Source: Lysobacter enzymogenes (GTDB lineage Bacteria > Pseudomonadota > Gammaproteobacteria > Xanthomonadales > Xanthomonadaceae). From it: a DNA stretch of 46,164 nt. Shown one piece after another: positions 1-8,764 of this stretch (position 1 is the stretch's first letter; each line of letters opens with the position of its first letter). The stretch is from the NCBI RefSeq assembly GCF_900106525.1, contig NZ_FNOG01000002.1, forward strand, positions 725,785 through 771,948, given 5' to 3'. The translations under genes were made by a program, and so were the position numbers. The notes beneath the pieces are model-generated. The model was not told the DNA's origin, did no database searches, and was given only the letters and a program-made list of their open reading frames with translations.

Positions 1-15
1 TGTCGCGGTAAAGCC

Positions 16-44
16 CTGGATCCCCGCCTTCGCGGGGATGACGG
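16..44. repeat. Palindromic repeat, family B (single unit)
   Basis: A short palindrome with arms ATCCCCGC and GCGGGGAT around a TTC centre, followed by GACGG. The same unit or close variants recur at 20014-20041, 35150-35172, 35481-35507 and six times in 42265-42644. It looks like a dispersed REP-type element. The rest of positions 1-276 shows no gene I can support. Confidence 0.8.
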
Positions 45-276
45 TAGGGAGGTTTCGCGGCGTCTGCCGAATCGCGACCCGCCGCTCCATCGCCCATCGC
101 CCACCGCAGCGCAACGCCCCATCCGCACACCCGTGAACGCCGCGCATCGGCGCGCTGCGGCGAAACCGTAAACGCCCTCACGCTTTGACGCCGCGCGCCT
201 GCCCTGTCCGCGCGCCGGTTTGCGTTATTTCGAAAACAGCGCGCCCGCCGGCCCGCATTTCGGATCCGCACCTTCG

Positions 277-1008
277 ATGAGCGATGCCCGCAACGCCGCC
301 GCCACCGCCGACCGCTCTCTGCGCGGCGATGGCGCGCGAACGCCGCTGCCGTCGCCCGAACGCGCCCTGCGCACGCTGTGGAACGCGCTGCGCGAGGCCA
401 CCCTCGCCCTCGGCGAGCAGGCGCTGGCGCAGCACAGCGAAGCGGCGCTGCGCGCCGACGCGGTCCTGGCCGCCGGCGTGCGCCGGCTCAAGCAGCGATT
501 GTCCCAAGCCACCCTGTCCGCGGCCGACGACGGTCCGCACGCACCCGAGGCGACCATGACCGAAAGCACCGACAACGACAACGACGACGCCGGCGCCGCG
601 CCGAACGCCCAACCCGGCACGCCGCCGCCCACCGGCGCGCCGCCGCGCGCGGACACCGAAGCGCCGCTGGAACCCGAAGAATTGCTGGAGCGGCTGCGCG
701 CCGCGCTCGCCGGCCACGGCGGCGGCGAGCCGTATCAGTACACCGGCGTGCATCAGCAGATCGAATCGGCGCTCAAGCAGTCCAACGAAGCCGTGCTGGG
801 CGCGGCCGGCGAATTCGCCTACGGCCACCGCGCCGCCACCGACGCGTTCGCGGCGGGCCTGCGCAAGGTGTCCGACGCGCAGCACCGGCAGAACCTGCAG
901 ACCCTGCAGGCCGCCGCGCTGGCGGTATGCCTGGACGCGATGCTCAAGCAGCCCGATCAGGCCGAGGAGTACGCCGGCCTGCTCGAGGCGATCAAGCACA
1001 TCGTTTGA
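277..1008 (+). CDS. Hypothetical protein with RebB (R-body)-like C-terminal domain
   Basis: A 243-residue protein in three parts. Residues 1-90 are helical and rich in Ala and Arg. An acidic, Pro-rich linker begins at an internal Met (residue 94, base 556). The last 100 residues are helical. That C-terminal part holds QQIESALKQSNEAVLG, then AAGEFAYG, then AQHRQNLQTLQAAALAV. From memory this follows the RebB pattern (I..S...Q.N..VLG.A...A.G, then AQ..N...QAA), a family linked to R-body production. Identity is low and no search was run. The ATG at 277 has a weak ribosome site, while the ATG at 556 has GAGG five bases upstream, so a 150-residue product is possible. It is convergent with yfiF. 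Confidence 0.5.
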   Translation: MSDARNAAATADRSLRGDGARTPLPSPERALRTLWNALREATLALGEQALAQHSEAALRADAVLAAGVRRLKQRLSQATLSAADDGPHAPEATMTESTDNDNDDAGAAPNAQPGTPPPTGAPPRADTEAPLEPEELLERLRAALAGHGGGEPYQYTGVHQQIESALKQSNEAVLGAAGEFAYGHRAATDAFAAGLRKVSDAQHRQNLQTLQAAALAVCLDAMLKQPDQAEEYAGLLEAIKHIV

Positions 1009-1079
1009 GCGCGGCCGGGAATCGGGAACCCAGAAACGGCAACCGCGGATCGGCACCACAGAACCGAGAACGAAGAACC

Positions 1080-1142
1080 GGGAATCGGAAAACGTCGTCG
1101 CCGCGATCCAGTCGTTCGCCGCACAACGCCTTTCCGATTCCC
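1080..1142. terminator. Inverted repeat between convergent genes
   Basis: GGGAATCGGAAA at 1080-1091 is the exact reverse complement of TTTCCGATTCCC at 1131-1142, giving a 12-bp stem with a 39-base loop. It lies between the stop codons of the RebB-like gene and yfiF, so it may end transcription from both sides. It has no clear T-run on either strand and may instead be a common intergenic repeat. Confidence 0.45.
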
Positions 1143-1155
1143 TGTTCTTAGCGCT

Positions 1156-2262
1156 TCAGTGCCGCGACCGCCAAGCCGCAAGCAGCACCGCCGTGGCCGC
1201 GGCGACGTTGAGGCTCTCGACCCGCCCCGTGCCCGGAATCGACAGGCGCCGGTCGCAGGCCGCGGCCAGTTCGCGGTCCATGCCCTCGCTTTCGGCGCCA
1301 AGCACGTAGATCAGACGCGGCGGCAACGGCGCGGCGAACACGTCCTCGCCGCCGTCGACCACGGTCGCGGCCAGTTCGAAGCCGGCGCCGCGCAACTGGG
1401 CCAGGGCGTTGTCGCTGCGGCCCATGCGCACCATCGGCACCGCTTCGGCGCCGCCTTCGGCCACGCGCGCGGCCGCGCCGGACAGGGCCAGGGTCGAATC
1501 CTTCGGCAACAGCACCGCGCTCACGCCGAAATGCGCGGCCGAACGCAGGATCGCGCCGAGGTTGTGCGGGTTGCCGACGCCGTCGAGCCACAGCGCCAGC
1601 TGCGGGCCGGCGGGCAGATCGCGCAGCCAGGTCGACAGCGGCGCGGCTTCCTCGCGCAGCACCTCGGCCACCACGCCTTCGTGGTGGCCGCTGGCGGCGA
1701 GCTTGTCCAGGTCCTGGGTCTCGACCACGCGATAGCCGACCCGGTTGGCCACGCACCAGGCCAGCATCGGCTGCAATTGCGGGATGCGCGGCGCGTCCAG
1801 GTACAGCTTGCGCAGCGCCTGCGGCCGGCGCGCGAACACCGCGCGCACCGCGTTCAGGCCGTACAGGCGGATCTCGGCGTCGCGACGGGCGCGCTGCGGG
1901 TGCGGCGCGCCCAATCCTTGGTCGCCCTGATCGTCGTCGTCGTCGCGGCGTTGATGGCCGCGGTCGTGGCGCTCGTGGCGGCTGCCGCGCGGGCGATCGT
2001 CGTGCTCGCTGCCGTCGTGGCGCGTGCGCTGGTCGCGGCGCTGGTCGCGCGAATGCGGATGATGCGAACCGCCGCGCTCGCGCCACGGGCCCTGCCCTTC
2101 GCCGCCGCCGGGACTGGCGGGAACGCCCGGTGCGCCCGGGCCGGCCGCTCCGCCGGGGCCGCCAGGACCTCTGGGTTCGCCCGCACCGCGGTGGGCGCCG
2201 CCCGCGCCATAGGGGCTGCCGGGCGGCTTGCGCGGGCCGCGCGGGGGATCGTCACGTCGCAT
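1156..2262 (-). CDS. yfiF: YfiF-like TrmH/SpoU-family RNA 2'-O-methyltransferase
   Basis: A 368-residue SpoU/TrmH-type (SPOUT, trefoil-knot) methyltransferase, predicted to use S-adenosylmethionine on RNA in the cytoplasm. Residues 1-125 are disordered and rich in Gly, Arg, Asp and His. A small substrate-binding domain follows (IRLYGLNAVRAVF, about 131-143). The catalytic domain has motif 1 around DGVGNPHNLGAILR (228-240), motif 2 at VLGAESEGM and motif 3 at IPGTGRVESLNVAAATAV. The Arg-rich N-terminus and the stretch GAAARVAEGGAEAV match E. coli YfiF, as I remember it, better than RlmB. The substrate RNA is unknown. Its start overlaps the end of the upstream acetyltransferase gene by 11 bases, so the two are probably co-transcribed. 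Confidence 0.85.
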   Translation of the reverse strand: MRRDDPPRGPRKPPGSPYGAGGAHRGAGEPRGPGGPGGAAGPGAPGVPASPGGGEGQGPWRERGGSHHPHSRDQRRDQRTRHDGSEHDDRPRGSRHERHDRGHQRRDDDDDQGDQGLGAPHPQRARRDAEIRLYGLNAVRAVFARRPQALRKLYLDAPRIPQLQPMLAWCVANRVGYRVVETQDLDKLAASGHHEGVVAEVLREEAAPLSTWLRDLPAGPQLALWLDGVGNPHNLGAILRSAAHFGVSAVLLPKDSTLALSGAAARVAEGGAEAVPMVRMGRSDNALAQLRGAGFELAATVVDGGEDVFAAPLPPRLIYVLGAESEGMDRELAAACDRRLSIPGTGRVESLNVAAATAVLLAAWRSRH

Positions 2263-2809
2263 CTTGCAGGCTCCTTCTCACCTTCGCGAACACTCGCAGG
2301 TCGTGCAATTGGCCGTGCTTGTACACGGCGCAGCGCTGCACGCCCTCTTCTTCGAAACCGTTCTTCGCCAACACCCGCGCCGAGGCCGGATTGCCGTCCA
2401 GCACCGTCGCGTACAAGCGGTACAGCGCCAGATGCCGCATCGCCCACGGCGCGAACGCGCCGACCACCCGGGTCATCAGGCCGGCGCCCCACAGCGGGCG
2501 GCCGAGCCAATAGCCGAATTCGGCGCCGTGCGCGCGTTCGCCGCGGCCCGGATGCGCGCCGATGCCGCCGACCGCGCGGCCGCCGACCTCGATGGCGAAC
2601 ACCGGATGATCGAGATCGACCACCTGGCCTTCGAGGAAACGCTCGCCGTCCTGGCGCGTGTACGGATACGGAAACCGGTCGCTGAGCCCGCGCGAAACCT
2701 CGGCGTCGTCGGCATGGGCGACCAGGCTGTCGAGGTCGTCGCGGCGCCAGGGACGCAGCAGGAACCCCTCGCCCTGCGGCGGCGGGAGGGTGGCGGGGTC
2801 GGCGTTCAT
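2252..2809 (-). CDS. GNAT-family N-acetyltransferase (RimJ/RimL type)
   Basis: A 185-residue Gcn5-related acetyltransferase that would move an acetyl group from acetyl-CoA to an amine, possibly a protein N-terminus. It starts with the strand LLRPWRRDD. It has AEFGYWLGRPLWGAGLMTRV, the usual place of the acetyl-CoA loop in the RimJ/RimL subgroup, and ends with the signature YRLYATVLDGNPASARVLAKNGF. The substrate cannot be told from sequence. Its stop lies inside the first codons of yfiF, so the two genes form a tight operon with this gene first. Confidence 0.85.
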   Translation of the reverse strand: MNADPATLPPPQGEGFLLRPWRRDDLDSLVAHADDAEVSRGLSDRFPYPYTRQDGERFLEGQVVDLDHPVFAIEVGGRAVGGIGAHPGRGERAHGAEFGYWLGRPLWGAGLMTRVVGAFAPWAMRHLALYRLYATVLDGNPASARVLAKNGFEEEGVQRCAVYKHGQLHDLRVFAKVRRSLQDAT

Positions 2810-2873
2810 GCGCGTAGCCTAATTTCGCCGGCGGCGGGCTGCAAACCCGCCCCCTGCCAAGCCTCGCTTCTCT

Positions 2874-2972
2874 CTGTAGGAGCGGCGCGAGCCGCGACCG
2901 CGACAACGCAACTGCGGCGCAGGTTTCGTCGCGGGCGCGTTGTCGCGGTCGCGGCTCGCGCCGCTCCTACAG
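2874..2972. repeat. Palindromic repeat, family A (paired arms)
   Basis: CTGTAGGAGCGGCGCGAGCC at the left is repeated as its reverse complement at the right end (GGCTCGCGCCGCTCCTACAG). The arms extend through GCGACCGCGACAACGC and are separated by about 27 bases. The same element recurs at 8765-8829, 13489-13587, 19466-19564, 19590-19688, 30586-30658 and 35556-35640. It lies between the RND gene's stop and the GNAT gene, in the 2810-2985 gap, which holds no gene. Confidence 0.9.
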
Positions 2973-2985
2973 CAGGCGGCCGCCG

Positions 2986-5900
2986 TTACGCGTGGCCGCC
3001 GACTTGCGGGGTTTCTTCCTCCAGCCGCTCCAGCTCATGCGCCACCGCGTCGGGCGACTTGGTGAAGCGCGCCAGCAGCACGTAGAACGCCGGCACGATG
3101 AACAGCGACAGCAGGGTCGAGAACGACACGCCGAAGATCACCACCACGCCGATGGTGGCGCGGCTGGCCGAGCCCGGGCCGCCGGCCAGCACCAGCGGCA
3201 CCGCGCCGACCACGGTGGCGATCGAGGTCATCAGGATCGGGCGCAGGCGCACCGCCGAGGACTCGACGATGGCCTGGTGGATGCTGCGGCCTTCGTCGCG
3301 CAACTGATTGGCGAATTCGACGATGAGGATGCCGTTCTTCGCCGCCAGCCCGACCAGCATGACGATGCCGATCTGACTGAACAGGTTCAGCGTGCCGCCG
3401 GTCATCCACAGCCCGAGCAACGCGCCGAGCACGCCCAGCGGCACGGTCAGCATGATCACGAACGGGTGGATGAAGCTCTCGAACTGCGCGGCGAGCACCA
3501 GATACACCACCAGCAGCGCCAGGGTGAAAGTCATCAGCACCGCGCCGCCGGCCTTCTGGTATTCGCGCGATTCGCCCTTCCAGTCGATCTGCGCGTGCTC
3601 GGGCAGTTCCTCGGCGACGACCTGGTTCAACCACGCGATCGCCTCGCCGACGGTGTAGCCCGGCGCGACGCCGGCGCTGACGGTGATCGCGCGCAGGCGG
3701 TTGAAGCGGTTGAGGCTGCCGGCCTCGGCCAGTTCTTTCAGAGTGACCAGGTTCGACAGCGGCACCAGCCCGCCGTCGCGCGCGCGCACCTGGATCGCGG
3801 CGAGGTCGGCCGGCGAGGCGCGCAGGTCGCGGTCGGCCTGCACCATCACGTCGTATTCCTCGCCGTTCTGGACGAAGGTGGTGACCCGGCGCGAACCCAT
3901 CAGGGTCTCCAGCGCGTGGCCGATGTCGGTGACGCTGACGCCGAGGTCCGCGGCGCGCTGGCGGTCGATCTCGACCCGCATCTGCGGCCGGGTTTCCTTG
4001 TAGTCCGAGTCGGCCGAGAACATGCCCTTGTTCTGCTCGATCCGGGCCAGGATGCGGTCGCGCCACTGCGCCAGTTCGGCGTATTCGGGGCCGCCGAGCA
4101 CGATCTGGATCGGCTGGCCGCGGGTGCGCACCAGGCCGCCGCCGACCTGCGGCAGCGCGCGCACGCTCGGCAGCGCGCCGAGTTCGGCGCGCAGGCTGTC
4201 GGCGACCTGCGCGGTGCTCTTCTCACGCTGCTTCCAGTCCTGCAGGAACACCGCGATGCGGCCGGTGTGCATCTCCTCGCTGGCGCCGAAACCGCCGGGC
4301 ACACGCGGGTTGTAGCGCTGGATGGTCTGGTCCGGGCCGGTGTGGGCGGCGACGATCTTCTCGACTTGCTGCACCTGCTTGACCGTGTAGTCGAAGCCGG
4401 CGCCTTCCGGGCCCTGGATCGAGATCTGGAACGAGCCGCGGTCTTCCTGCGGCGCCAGTTCCGACGGCACCAGCTTGAACAGGCCGAAGCTCAGCGCCAA
4501 CGCCGCCAGCAACAGCGCGCCGAACAGCCAGGGGCGCTCGACCGTGCGGTCGAGCAGGCCGCGATAGCCGCCGCTGAGCGCGTCCAGGCGCGCGTTGATC
4601 CAGCGGTTGACCGGATTGGATTTCTCCTGGCTGTGCGGGCGCACGAACTTGGACGACATCATCGGCGTCAACGTCAGCGCCACGAACGCCGACAGCGCCA
4701 CCGCGCCGGCCAGCGCCACCGACAGCTCGCGGAACAAACGCCCGGTGTTGCCCTCCATGAAGCCCACCGGCAGGAACACCGCCACCAGCACCGCGGTGGT
4801 GGCGATCACCGCGAAGGCGACCTGCTTGGTGCCGCGCGCGGCCGCGACCAGCGCCGGCTCGCCGAGGTCGGCGCGGCGCTGGATGTTCTCCAGCACCACG
4901 ATCGCATCGTCCACCACCAGGCCGATGCACAGCACCAGCGCCAGCAAGGTCAGCAGGTTGATCGAGAAGCCGAACGCGTACAGCGGAATGAACGCGGCGA
5001 TCAGGCACACCGGCACCGTCACCGCCGGGATCAGCGCGGCGCGGAAGCTGCCGAGGAACAGCCAGATCACGATCAGCACCAGGACGATGGCCTCGACCAG
5101 GGTGTGGTAGACGCGCTCCACCGCCGATTCGATGAACACCGTGGTGTCGAAGGCGACGAAGATGTCGGTGCCTTCGGGCAGGGTCGGACGGATCTTGTCG
5201 GCTTCCGCGCGCACCGCGCGGGCGACGTCGAGGCTGTTGGCGGTGGAGGTCTTGACGATGCCCAAACCGATGTTGGGCTCGCCGTTGCTGCGGTAATAGG
5301 CGCGGCGCTCGGCCGATTGCAGCTCGATCTTGGCCACGTCCCCCAGCCGCACCACATAGCCGTCGGCGCCCTTCTTCAGCGGGATCTGGGCGAAATCGCC
5401 GGGCTTTTGGTAGCTGCGCGCGACGCGCAGGGTGAAGTCGCGCGACTGCGATTCGATCCGCCCGGCCGGCAGCTCGACGTTCTCCGCGCGCAGCGCGTTC
5501 TCGACTTCGTTGACGGTGATGTCGCGCGCGGCCAGCGCGTCCTGGTTGAGCCAGATGCGCATGGCGTAGCGCTGCTGGCCGCCGATGCGGACCTGGGCGA
5601 CGCCGTCGACCGAAGACAGCCGGTCCACGACGTAGCGGTCGGCGTAGTCCGACAGCTGCAGCGTGTCCATCTTCTTCGAACTCATGTTGAGCCACAGCAC
5701 CGGGTCGGAGTCGCTTTCGACCTTCTCCACCTCCGGCGGATCGGCCTCGTCGGGCATGCGGTCCATGACCCGGCTGACCGCGTCGCGCACGTCGTTGGCG
5801 GCCGCTTCGATGTCGCGCTGCAGGGTGAACTCGATGCTGACCGAGGCTCGGCCGTTGACGCTGCGCGATTCGATGGTCTCGATGCCTTCGATGCCGGCCA

Positions 5901-6111
5901 GCGCGTCTTCCAGCACCTGGGTGATGCGGGTTTCCACCACCGCCGCCGAAGCGCCGGGGTAGCTGACGTCGACCGAGACGATCGGCGGGTCGATCGCCGG
6001 CAACTCGCGCAGGGTCAGGCGCGAGAACGCCATGATTCCGAGCACGATCAGCAGCAGGCTCATGACCGTGGCGAACACCGGCCGGCGGATGGAGACGTCG
6101 GACAGCTTCAT
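2986..6111 (-). CDS. RND efflux pump inner-membrane transporter (AcrB/MexF-type)
   Basis: A 1041-residue proton-driven exporter of the resistance-nodulation-division superfamily. Its length is typical of drug pumps (HAE1 type). It starts MKLSDVSIRRPVFATVM with the first membrane helix. A large periplasmic loop follows, then helices 2-6 from about residue 338. The fourth helix carries the proton-relay pair Asp401-Asp402 in GLVVDDAIVVLENI. The second half repeats this arrangement, ending with helices around IGIVMLVGLAAKNGILIVEF. Its ATG overlaps the stop of the small upstream ORF as ATGA, and the adaptor gene precedes that, so all three should be one operon. No outer-membrane channel gene is present, so the pump probably borrows a TolC-like partner. 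Substrates are unknown. Confidence 0.95.
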   Translation of the reverse strand: MKLSDVSIRRPVFATVMSLLLIVLGIMAFSRLTLRELPAIDPPIVSVDVSYPGASAAVVETRITQVLEDALAGIEGIETIESRSVNGRASVSIEFTLQRDIEAAANDVRDAVSRVMDRMPDEADPPEVEKVESDSDPVLWLNMSSKKMDTLQLSDYADRYVVDRLSSVDGVAQVRIGGQQRYAMRIWLNQDALAARDITVNEVENALRAENVELPAGRIESQSRDFTLRVARSYQKPGDFAQIPLKKGADGYVVRLGDVAKIELQSAERRAYYRSNGEPNIGLGIVKTSTANSLDVARAVRAEADKIRPTLPEGTDIFVAFDTTVFIESAVERVYHTLVEAIVLVLIVIWLFLGSFRAALIPAVTVPVCLIAAFIPLYAFGFSINLLTLLALVLCIGLVVDDAIVVLENIQRRADLGEPALVAAARGTKQVAFAVIATTAVLVAVFLPVGFMEGNTGRLFRELSVALAGAVALSAFVALTLTPMMSSKFVRPHSQEKSNPVNRWINARLDALSGGYRGLLDRTVERPWLFGALLLAALALSFGLFKLVPSELAPQEDRGSFQISIQGPEGAGFDYTVKQVQQVEKIVAAHTGPDQTIQRYNPRVPGGFGASEEMHTGRIAVFLQDWKQREKSTAQVADSLRAELGALPSVRALPQVGGGLVRTRGQPIQIVLGGPEYAELAQWRDRILARIEQNKGMFSADSDYKETRPQMRVEIDRQRAADLGVSVTDIGHALETLMGSRRVTTFVQNGEEYDVMVQADRDLRASPADLAAIQVRARDGGLVPLSNLVTLKELAEAGSLNRFNRLRAITVSAGVAPGYTVGEAIAWLNQVVAEELPEHAQIDWKGESREYQKAGGAVLMTFTLALLVVYLVLAAQFESFIHPFVIMLTVPLGVLGALLGLWMTGGTLNLFSQIGIVMLVGLAAKNGILIVEFANQLRDEGRSIHQAIVESSAVRLRPILMTSIATVVGAVPLVLAGGPGSASRATIGVVVIFGVSFSTLLSLFIVPAFYVLLARFTKSPDAVAHELERLEEETPQVGGHA

Positions 6112-6296
6112 CGGCGCGGCTCTCCGTTACCGCTGCCGCGGCGGGTCGGCGCGCCGCGCTTGGCCGGCACGTACACCGGCGCGCGGCCGTCGCCTTCGCC
6201 GCGCGCTTGCTCGCCGCGCTCGCGCTCGGACGCCGGCGCCACTGCGCGCAGCGATTTGAGAACCCACGCCTTCAACGCCCGCGCCGCCTTACCCAT
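6108..6296 (-). CDS. Possible small protein between efflux adaptor and pump genes
   Basis: A 62-codon ORF fitting exactly between the adaptor and pump genes. Its ATG (6294-6296) overlaps the end of the adaptor gene, and its TGA (6108-6110) overlaps the pump's ATG in an ATGA arrangement. The N-terminus could form a basic amphipathic helix (GKAARALKAWVLKSLRAV). The rest is rich in Arg, Gly and Glu and likely disordered. I recognise no family. It may be a real small subunit or modulator of the pump. It may also be a coupling ORF whose translation carries ribosomes to the pump gene, or a chance ORF in GC-rich DNA. The double overlap is the main argument for it. Confidence 0.5.
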   Translation of the reverse strand: MGKAARALKAWVLKSLRAVAPASERERGEQARGEGDGRAPVYVPAKRGAPTRRGSGNGEPRR

Positions 6297-7410
6297 TGCG
6301 GCCGTCCCGCGCGGCGCCCGCCGGCGCGCCGGCTTCGCGCGTCTGCGCGCCGGCCGCCTGCACCTTGCTGCCGGCGCGCAGCTTGCCGGTGCCGTCGACG
6401 ACGATGGTGTCGCCGATCTCCAGACCGTCGAGCACTTCGGCCAGGCCTTCGCGGCGCGCGCCGATGCGCACGTCGGCGCGCTCGACCGTGGCGTCGGGCT
6501 TGAGCCGGTAGACATAGGAATCGTTGCCGACCTGCACCACCGAGATTTCCGGCACCAGCAGCGCCTGCCGTTGCGGCTGCAGCAGGGTCACCTGCACCAG
6601 CATGCCCGGGCGCAGCAGGTGGCCGGCGTTGGCGAAGTCGGCGCGCACGGTGACCGCGCGGGTGGCCGGGTCGACCCGCGCATCGACGGTGGCGACCGTG
6701 CCCTCGAAGCGCTTGCCGGCATACGCGGCGCTGGTGCCGCTGACGCTCTGGCCCTTGGCCACGCGCGCGAGCAGGGTTTCGGGCACCGGGAAATCGATGT
6801 AGACGCGCTCGGTGTCGTCGAGCGTGGCGATCGCCGTGCCCGGCGTCACCAGCGCGCCGGGGCTGACCTGGCGGATGCCGAGCACGCCGGCGAACGGCGC
6901 GCGCACCTGGCGGTCGCCGATGTCGGCCTTCATCTGTTCGACCCGCGCTCGGGTCGCGTCGCGGGTGGCGCGCTGGGTGTCCAGGGCCGAGCGCGCGATC
7001 AGCTGCTGCGCGGCCAGTTCGAGCTGGCGCTGGTAGAGCTGCTCGGCTTCCTTGGCGGTCGCCTCGGCCTGGGCCAGCGCGGCCTGCTGCGCCTTGCCGC
7101 TGAGGGTGACCAGCGACTGCCCGGCGGCGACGTGGTCGCCGCTGTCGAAATGCACGCTCTGCACGATCTCGCTGACCTTGGCGGTAACGGTGACCGACTC
7201 GCGCGCCTTGACGTTGCCCAGCGCCTGCACGGTGTCGTTCCAGGCGCGCAGGCGCACCTGTTCGGTGGTCACCGGAGTCGGCCGGTCGCCCTGGCCGCCG
7301 CCGGGTCCGCCGCCTTGGCCGGCCTGCGGCTTGCCGCCCTTGCCGCACCCGGCCAAGGCCAGGGCGAACGCGAATAGGCAGCCGTAACGAAAGGCGGAAC
7401 GTGGTCGCAT
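6289..7410 (-). CDS. RND efflux periplasmic adaptor lipoprotein
   Basis: A 373-residue membrane-fusion protein linking the RND pump to an outer-membrane channel. The start ATG at 7410 gives a lipoprotein signal peptide with lipobox LALAGC (Cys22), so the mature protein should be lipid-anchored in the periplasm. A Gly/Gln-rich linker follows. Then come the biotinyl-lipoyl-like half motifs (VSEIVQSVHFDSGDHVAAGQ and VRAPFAGVLGIRQVSPGALV) around an Ala/Gln-rich helical hairpin, and a beta-barrel with AVTVRADFANAGHLLRPGM, typical of the family. The reading frame stays open further upstream, but the lipobox position supports this start. It is first in the operon with the small ORF and the pump. Confidence 0.93.
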   Translation of the reverse strand: MRPRSAFRYGCLFAFALALAGCGKGGKPQAGQGGGPGGGQGDRPTPVTTEQVRLRAWNDTVQALGNVKARESVTVTAKVSEIVQSVHFDSGDHVAAGQSLVTLSGKAQQAALAQAEATAKEAEQLYQRQLELAAQQLIARSALDTQRATRDATRARVEQMKADIGDRQVRAPFAGVLGIRQVSPGALVTPGTAIATLDDTERVYIDFPVPETLLARVAKGQSVSGTSAAYAGKRFEGTVATVDARVDPATRAVTVRADFANAGHLLRPGMLVQVTLLQPQRQALLVPEISVVQVGNDSYVYRLKPDATVERADVRIGARREGLAEVLDGLEIGDTIVVDGTGKLRAGSKVQAAGAQTREAGAPAGAARDGRNG

Positions 7411-7766
7411 GCGGTTCTCTGAACGGGGCGGGCCGGGGTGCTGGCGTATGGAAGCGAGGGCGCGGATCGGAAGGCGTAGCGGCATCCCTCTCCCCAAGGG
7501 CGCCGCGCGAGCCGTCGCAGGTGGACGGCGAAGCCGCGCGATTCTAGCGGTCGCGTATGAACGTGCGCGTGGGCCATTGGTTGACCGGCGTCGCCTCCGA
7601 TTCGGCAAAGTGTCCGGAAAATCTGCCCGCAGCGCGCCTGCAATCCGCCTGCAACGTGCCTGCCGAAGCCGTCGGCCCGCCGCGTTGCCCGCCCGCAACC
7701 TCCAGCGACACCGCCGCGCCGCGAACCCGGGGGCATACTCCAGGCTTCCCCCCACGGAGCCGTCCC
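7411..7766. other. Divergent intergenic region, efflux operon / cysK
   Basis: A 356-base gap between two divergent genes that must hold both promoters. On the minus strand a TAGAAT -10-like hexamer lies at 7541-7546, without a convincing -35. No repressor gene is adjacent and I see no clear operator palindrome. Open frames run through the region but lack start signals. Confidence 0.4.
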
Positions 7767-8723
7767 ATGATCTACGACAGCATCCTGCAGACCATCGGCC
7801 GCACCCCGGTGGTGCGCCTGCACCGGCTCGGGCCGGGCCACGTCAGCCTCTACGCCAAGGTCGAAGCGTTCAATCCCGGCGGCTCGGTCAAGGACCGCCT
7901 GGCCCTGGCGATCGTTCTGGACGCCGAGGCGCGCGGCCTGCTCAAGCCCGGAGACACCGTGATCGAGGCGACCTCGGGCAACACCGGCGTGGCCCTGGCG
8001 ATGGTGTGCGCGGCGCGCGGCTACCGCTTCGTCGCGGTGATGACCGAAACCTTCTCGATCGAGCGGCGCAAGCTGATGCGCGCCTACGGCGCCAAGGTGA
8101 TTCTGAGCCCGGCCGCCGAGCGCGGCAGCGGCATGGTCCGGCGCGCGGCCGAACTGGCGGAAAAGCACGGCTGGTTCCTGGCCCGCCAGTTCGAGAACCC
8201 GGCCAATCCGGCGTTCCACCGCAACACCACCGCGGCCGAAATCCTGCAGGATTTCGCCGGCCGCCGGCTCGACCACTTCGTCACCGGCTGGGGCACCGGC
8301 GGCACCCTCACCGGCGTGGCGCAGATGCTGCGGGTGGCGCGGCCGGAGGTGCGGGTCACCGCCAGCGAACCGGCCGGCGCGGCGCTGCTGAGCGGCAAGG
8401 ATTGGGCGCCGCACAAGATCCAAGGCTGGACCCCGGACTTCATCCCCGCCGTGCTCGACCGCGAAGCCGCCGACCAGATCGTGCCGGTCGACGACGTGCT
8501 CGCGCGCGACACCGCGCGCCGGCTGGCGGCCGAGGAAGGCCTGTTCGTCGGCATTTCCGCCGGCGCGACCATGGCCGCGGCCTTGCAGGTGGCGCAATCG
8601 GCGGATCCGGGATCGGTGGTGCTGGCGATGCTGCCCGACACCGGCGAGCGCTACCTGTCGACGTTCCTGTTCGAGGGCGTGAACGAGGGCAGCGACGAGG
8701 AGTGGTTGGCGTCGTTGGAGTGA
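7767..8723 (+). CDS. cysK: Cysteine synthase (O-acetylserine sulfhydrylase)
   Basis: A 318-residue pyridoxal-phosphate enzyme of fold type II that makes L-cysteine from O-acetylserine and sulfide in the cytoplasm. The cofactor lysine is Lys42 in NPGGSVKDR. The substrate loop TSGNTG, the phosphate-binding loop GWGTGGTLTGV and the C-terminal PDTGERYLST are all present. HKIQGWTPDFIP resembles CysK more than CysM, but the A/B distinction is not certain. The start ATG at 7767 gives the normal MIYDSILQTIGRTP N-terminus. The open frame upstream (from 7557) is not typical of the family. The gene appears monocistronic, followed by a family A repeat. Confidence 0.93.
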   Translation: MIYDSILQTIGRTPVVRLHRLGPGHVSLYAKVEAFNPGGSVKDRLALAIVLDAEARGLLKPGDTVIEATSGNTGVALAMVCAARGYRFVAVMTETFSIERRKLMRAYGAKVILSPAAERGSGMVRRAAELAEKHGWFLARQFENPANPAFHRNTTAAEILQDFAGRRLDHFVTGWGTGGTLTGVAQMLRVARPEVRVTASEPAGAALLSGKDWAPHKIQGWTPDFIPAVLDREAADQIVPVDDVLARDTARRLAAEEGLFVGISAGATMAAALQVAQSADPGSVVLAMLPDTGERYLSTFLFEGVNEGSDEEWLASLE

Positions 8724-8764
8724 GGCCGCGCGGGGGTTCGGCGGTTTCGTCGCAGTCGCAGTGG

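Noticed and set aside
1156-1560. The Arg/Gly/Asp-rich disordered N-terminus of the yfiF product as a novel extension
   Set aside because: As I recall the E. coli YfiF sequence, it also has a long Arg-rich disordered N-terminus, so this is a normal family feature. The region is actually encoded near the 2262 end of the gene.
2992-7377. A 1461-codon open frame on the plus strand across the efflux operon
   Set aside because: It is the antisense shadow of the RND pump and adaptor genes. Its His/Gln/Arg/Asp-rich translation is typical of a GC-rich opposite frame and it has no recognisable domain.
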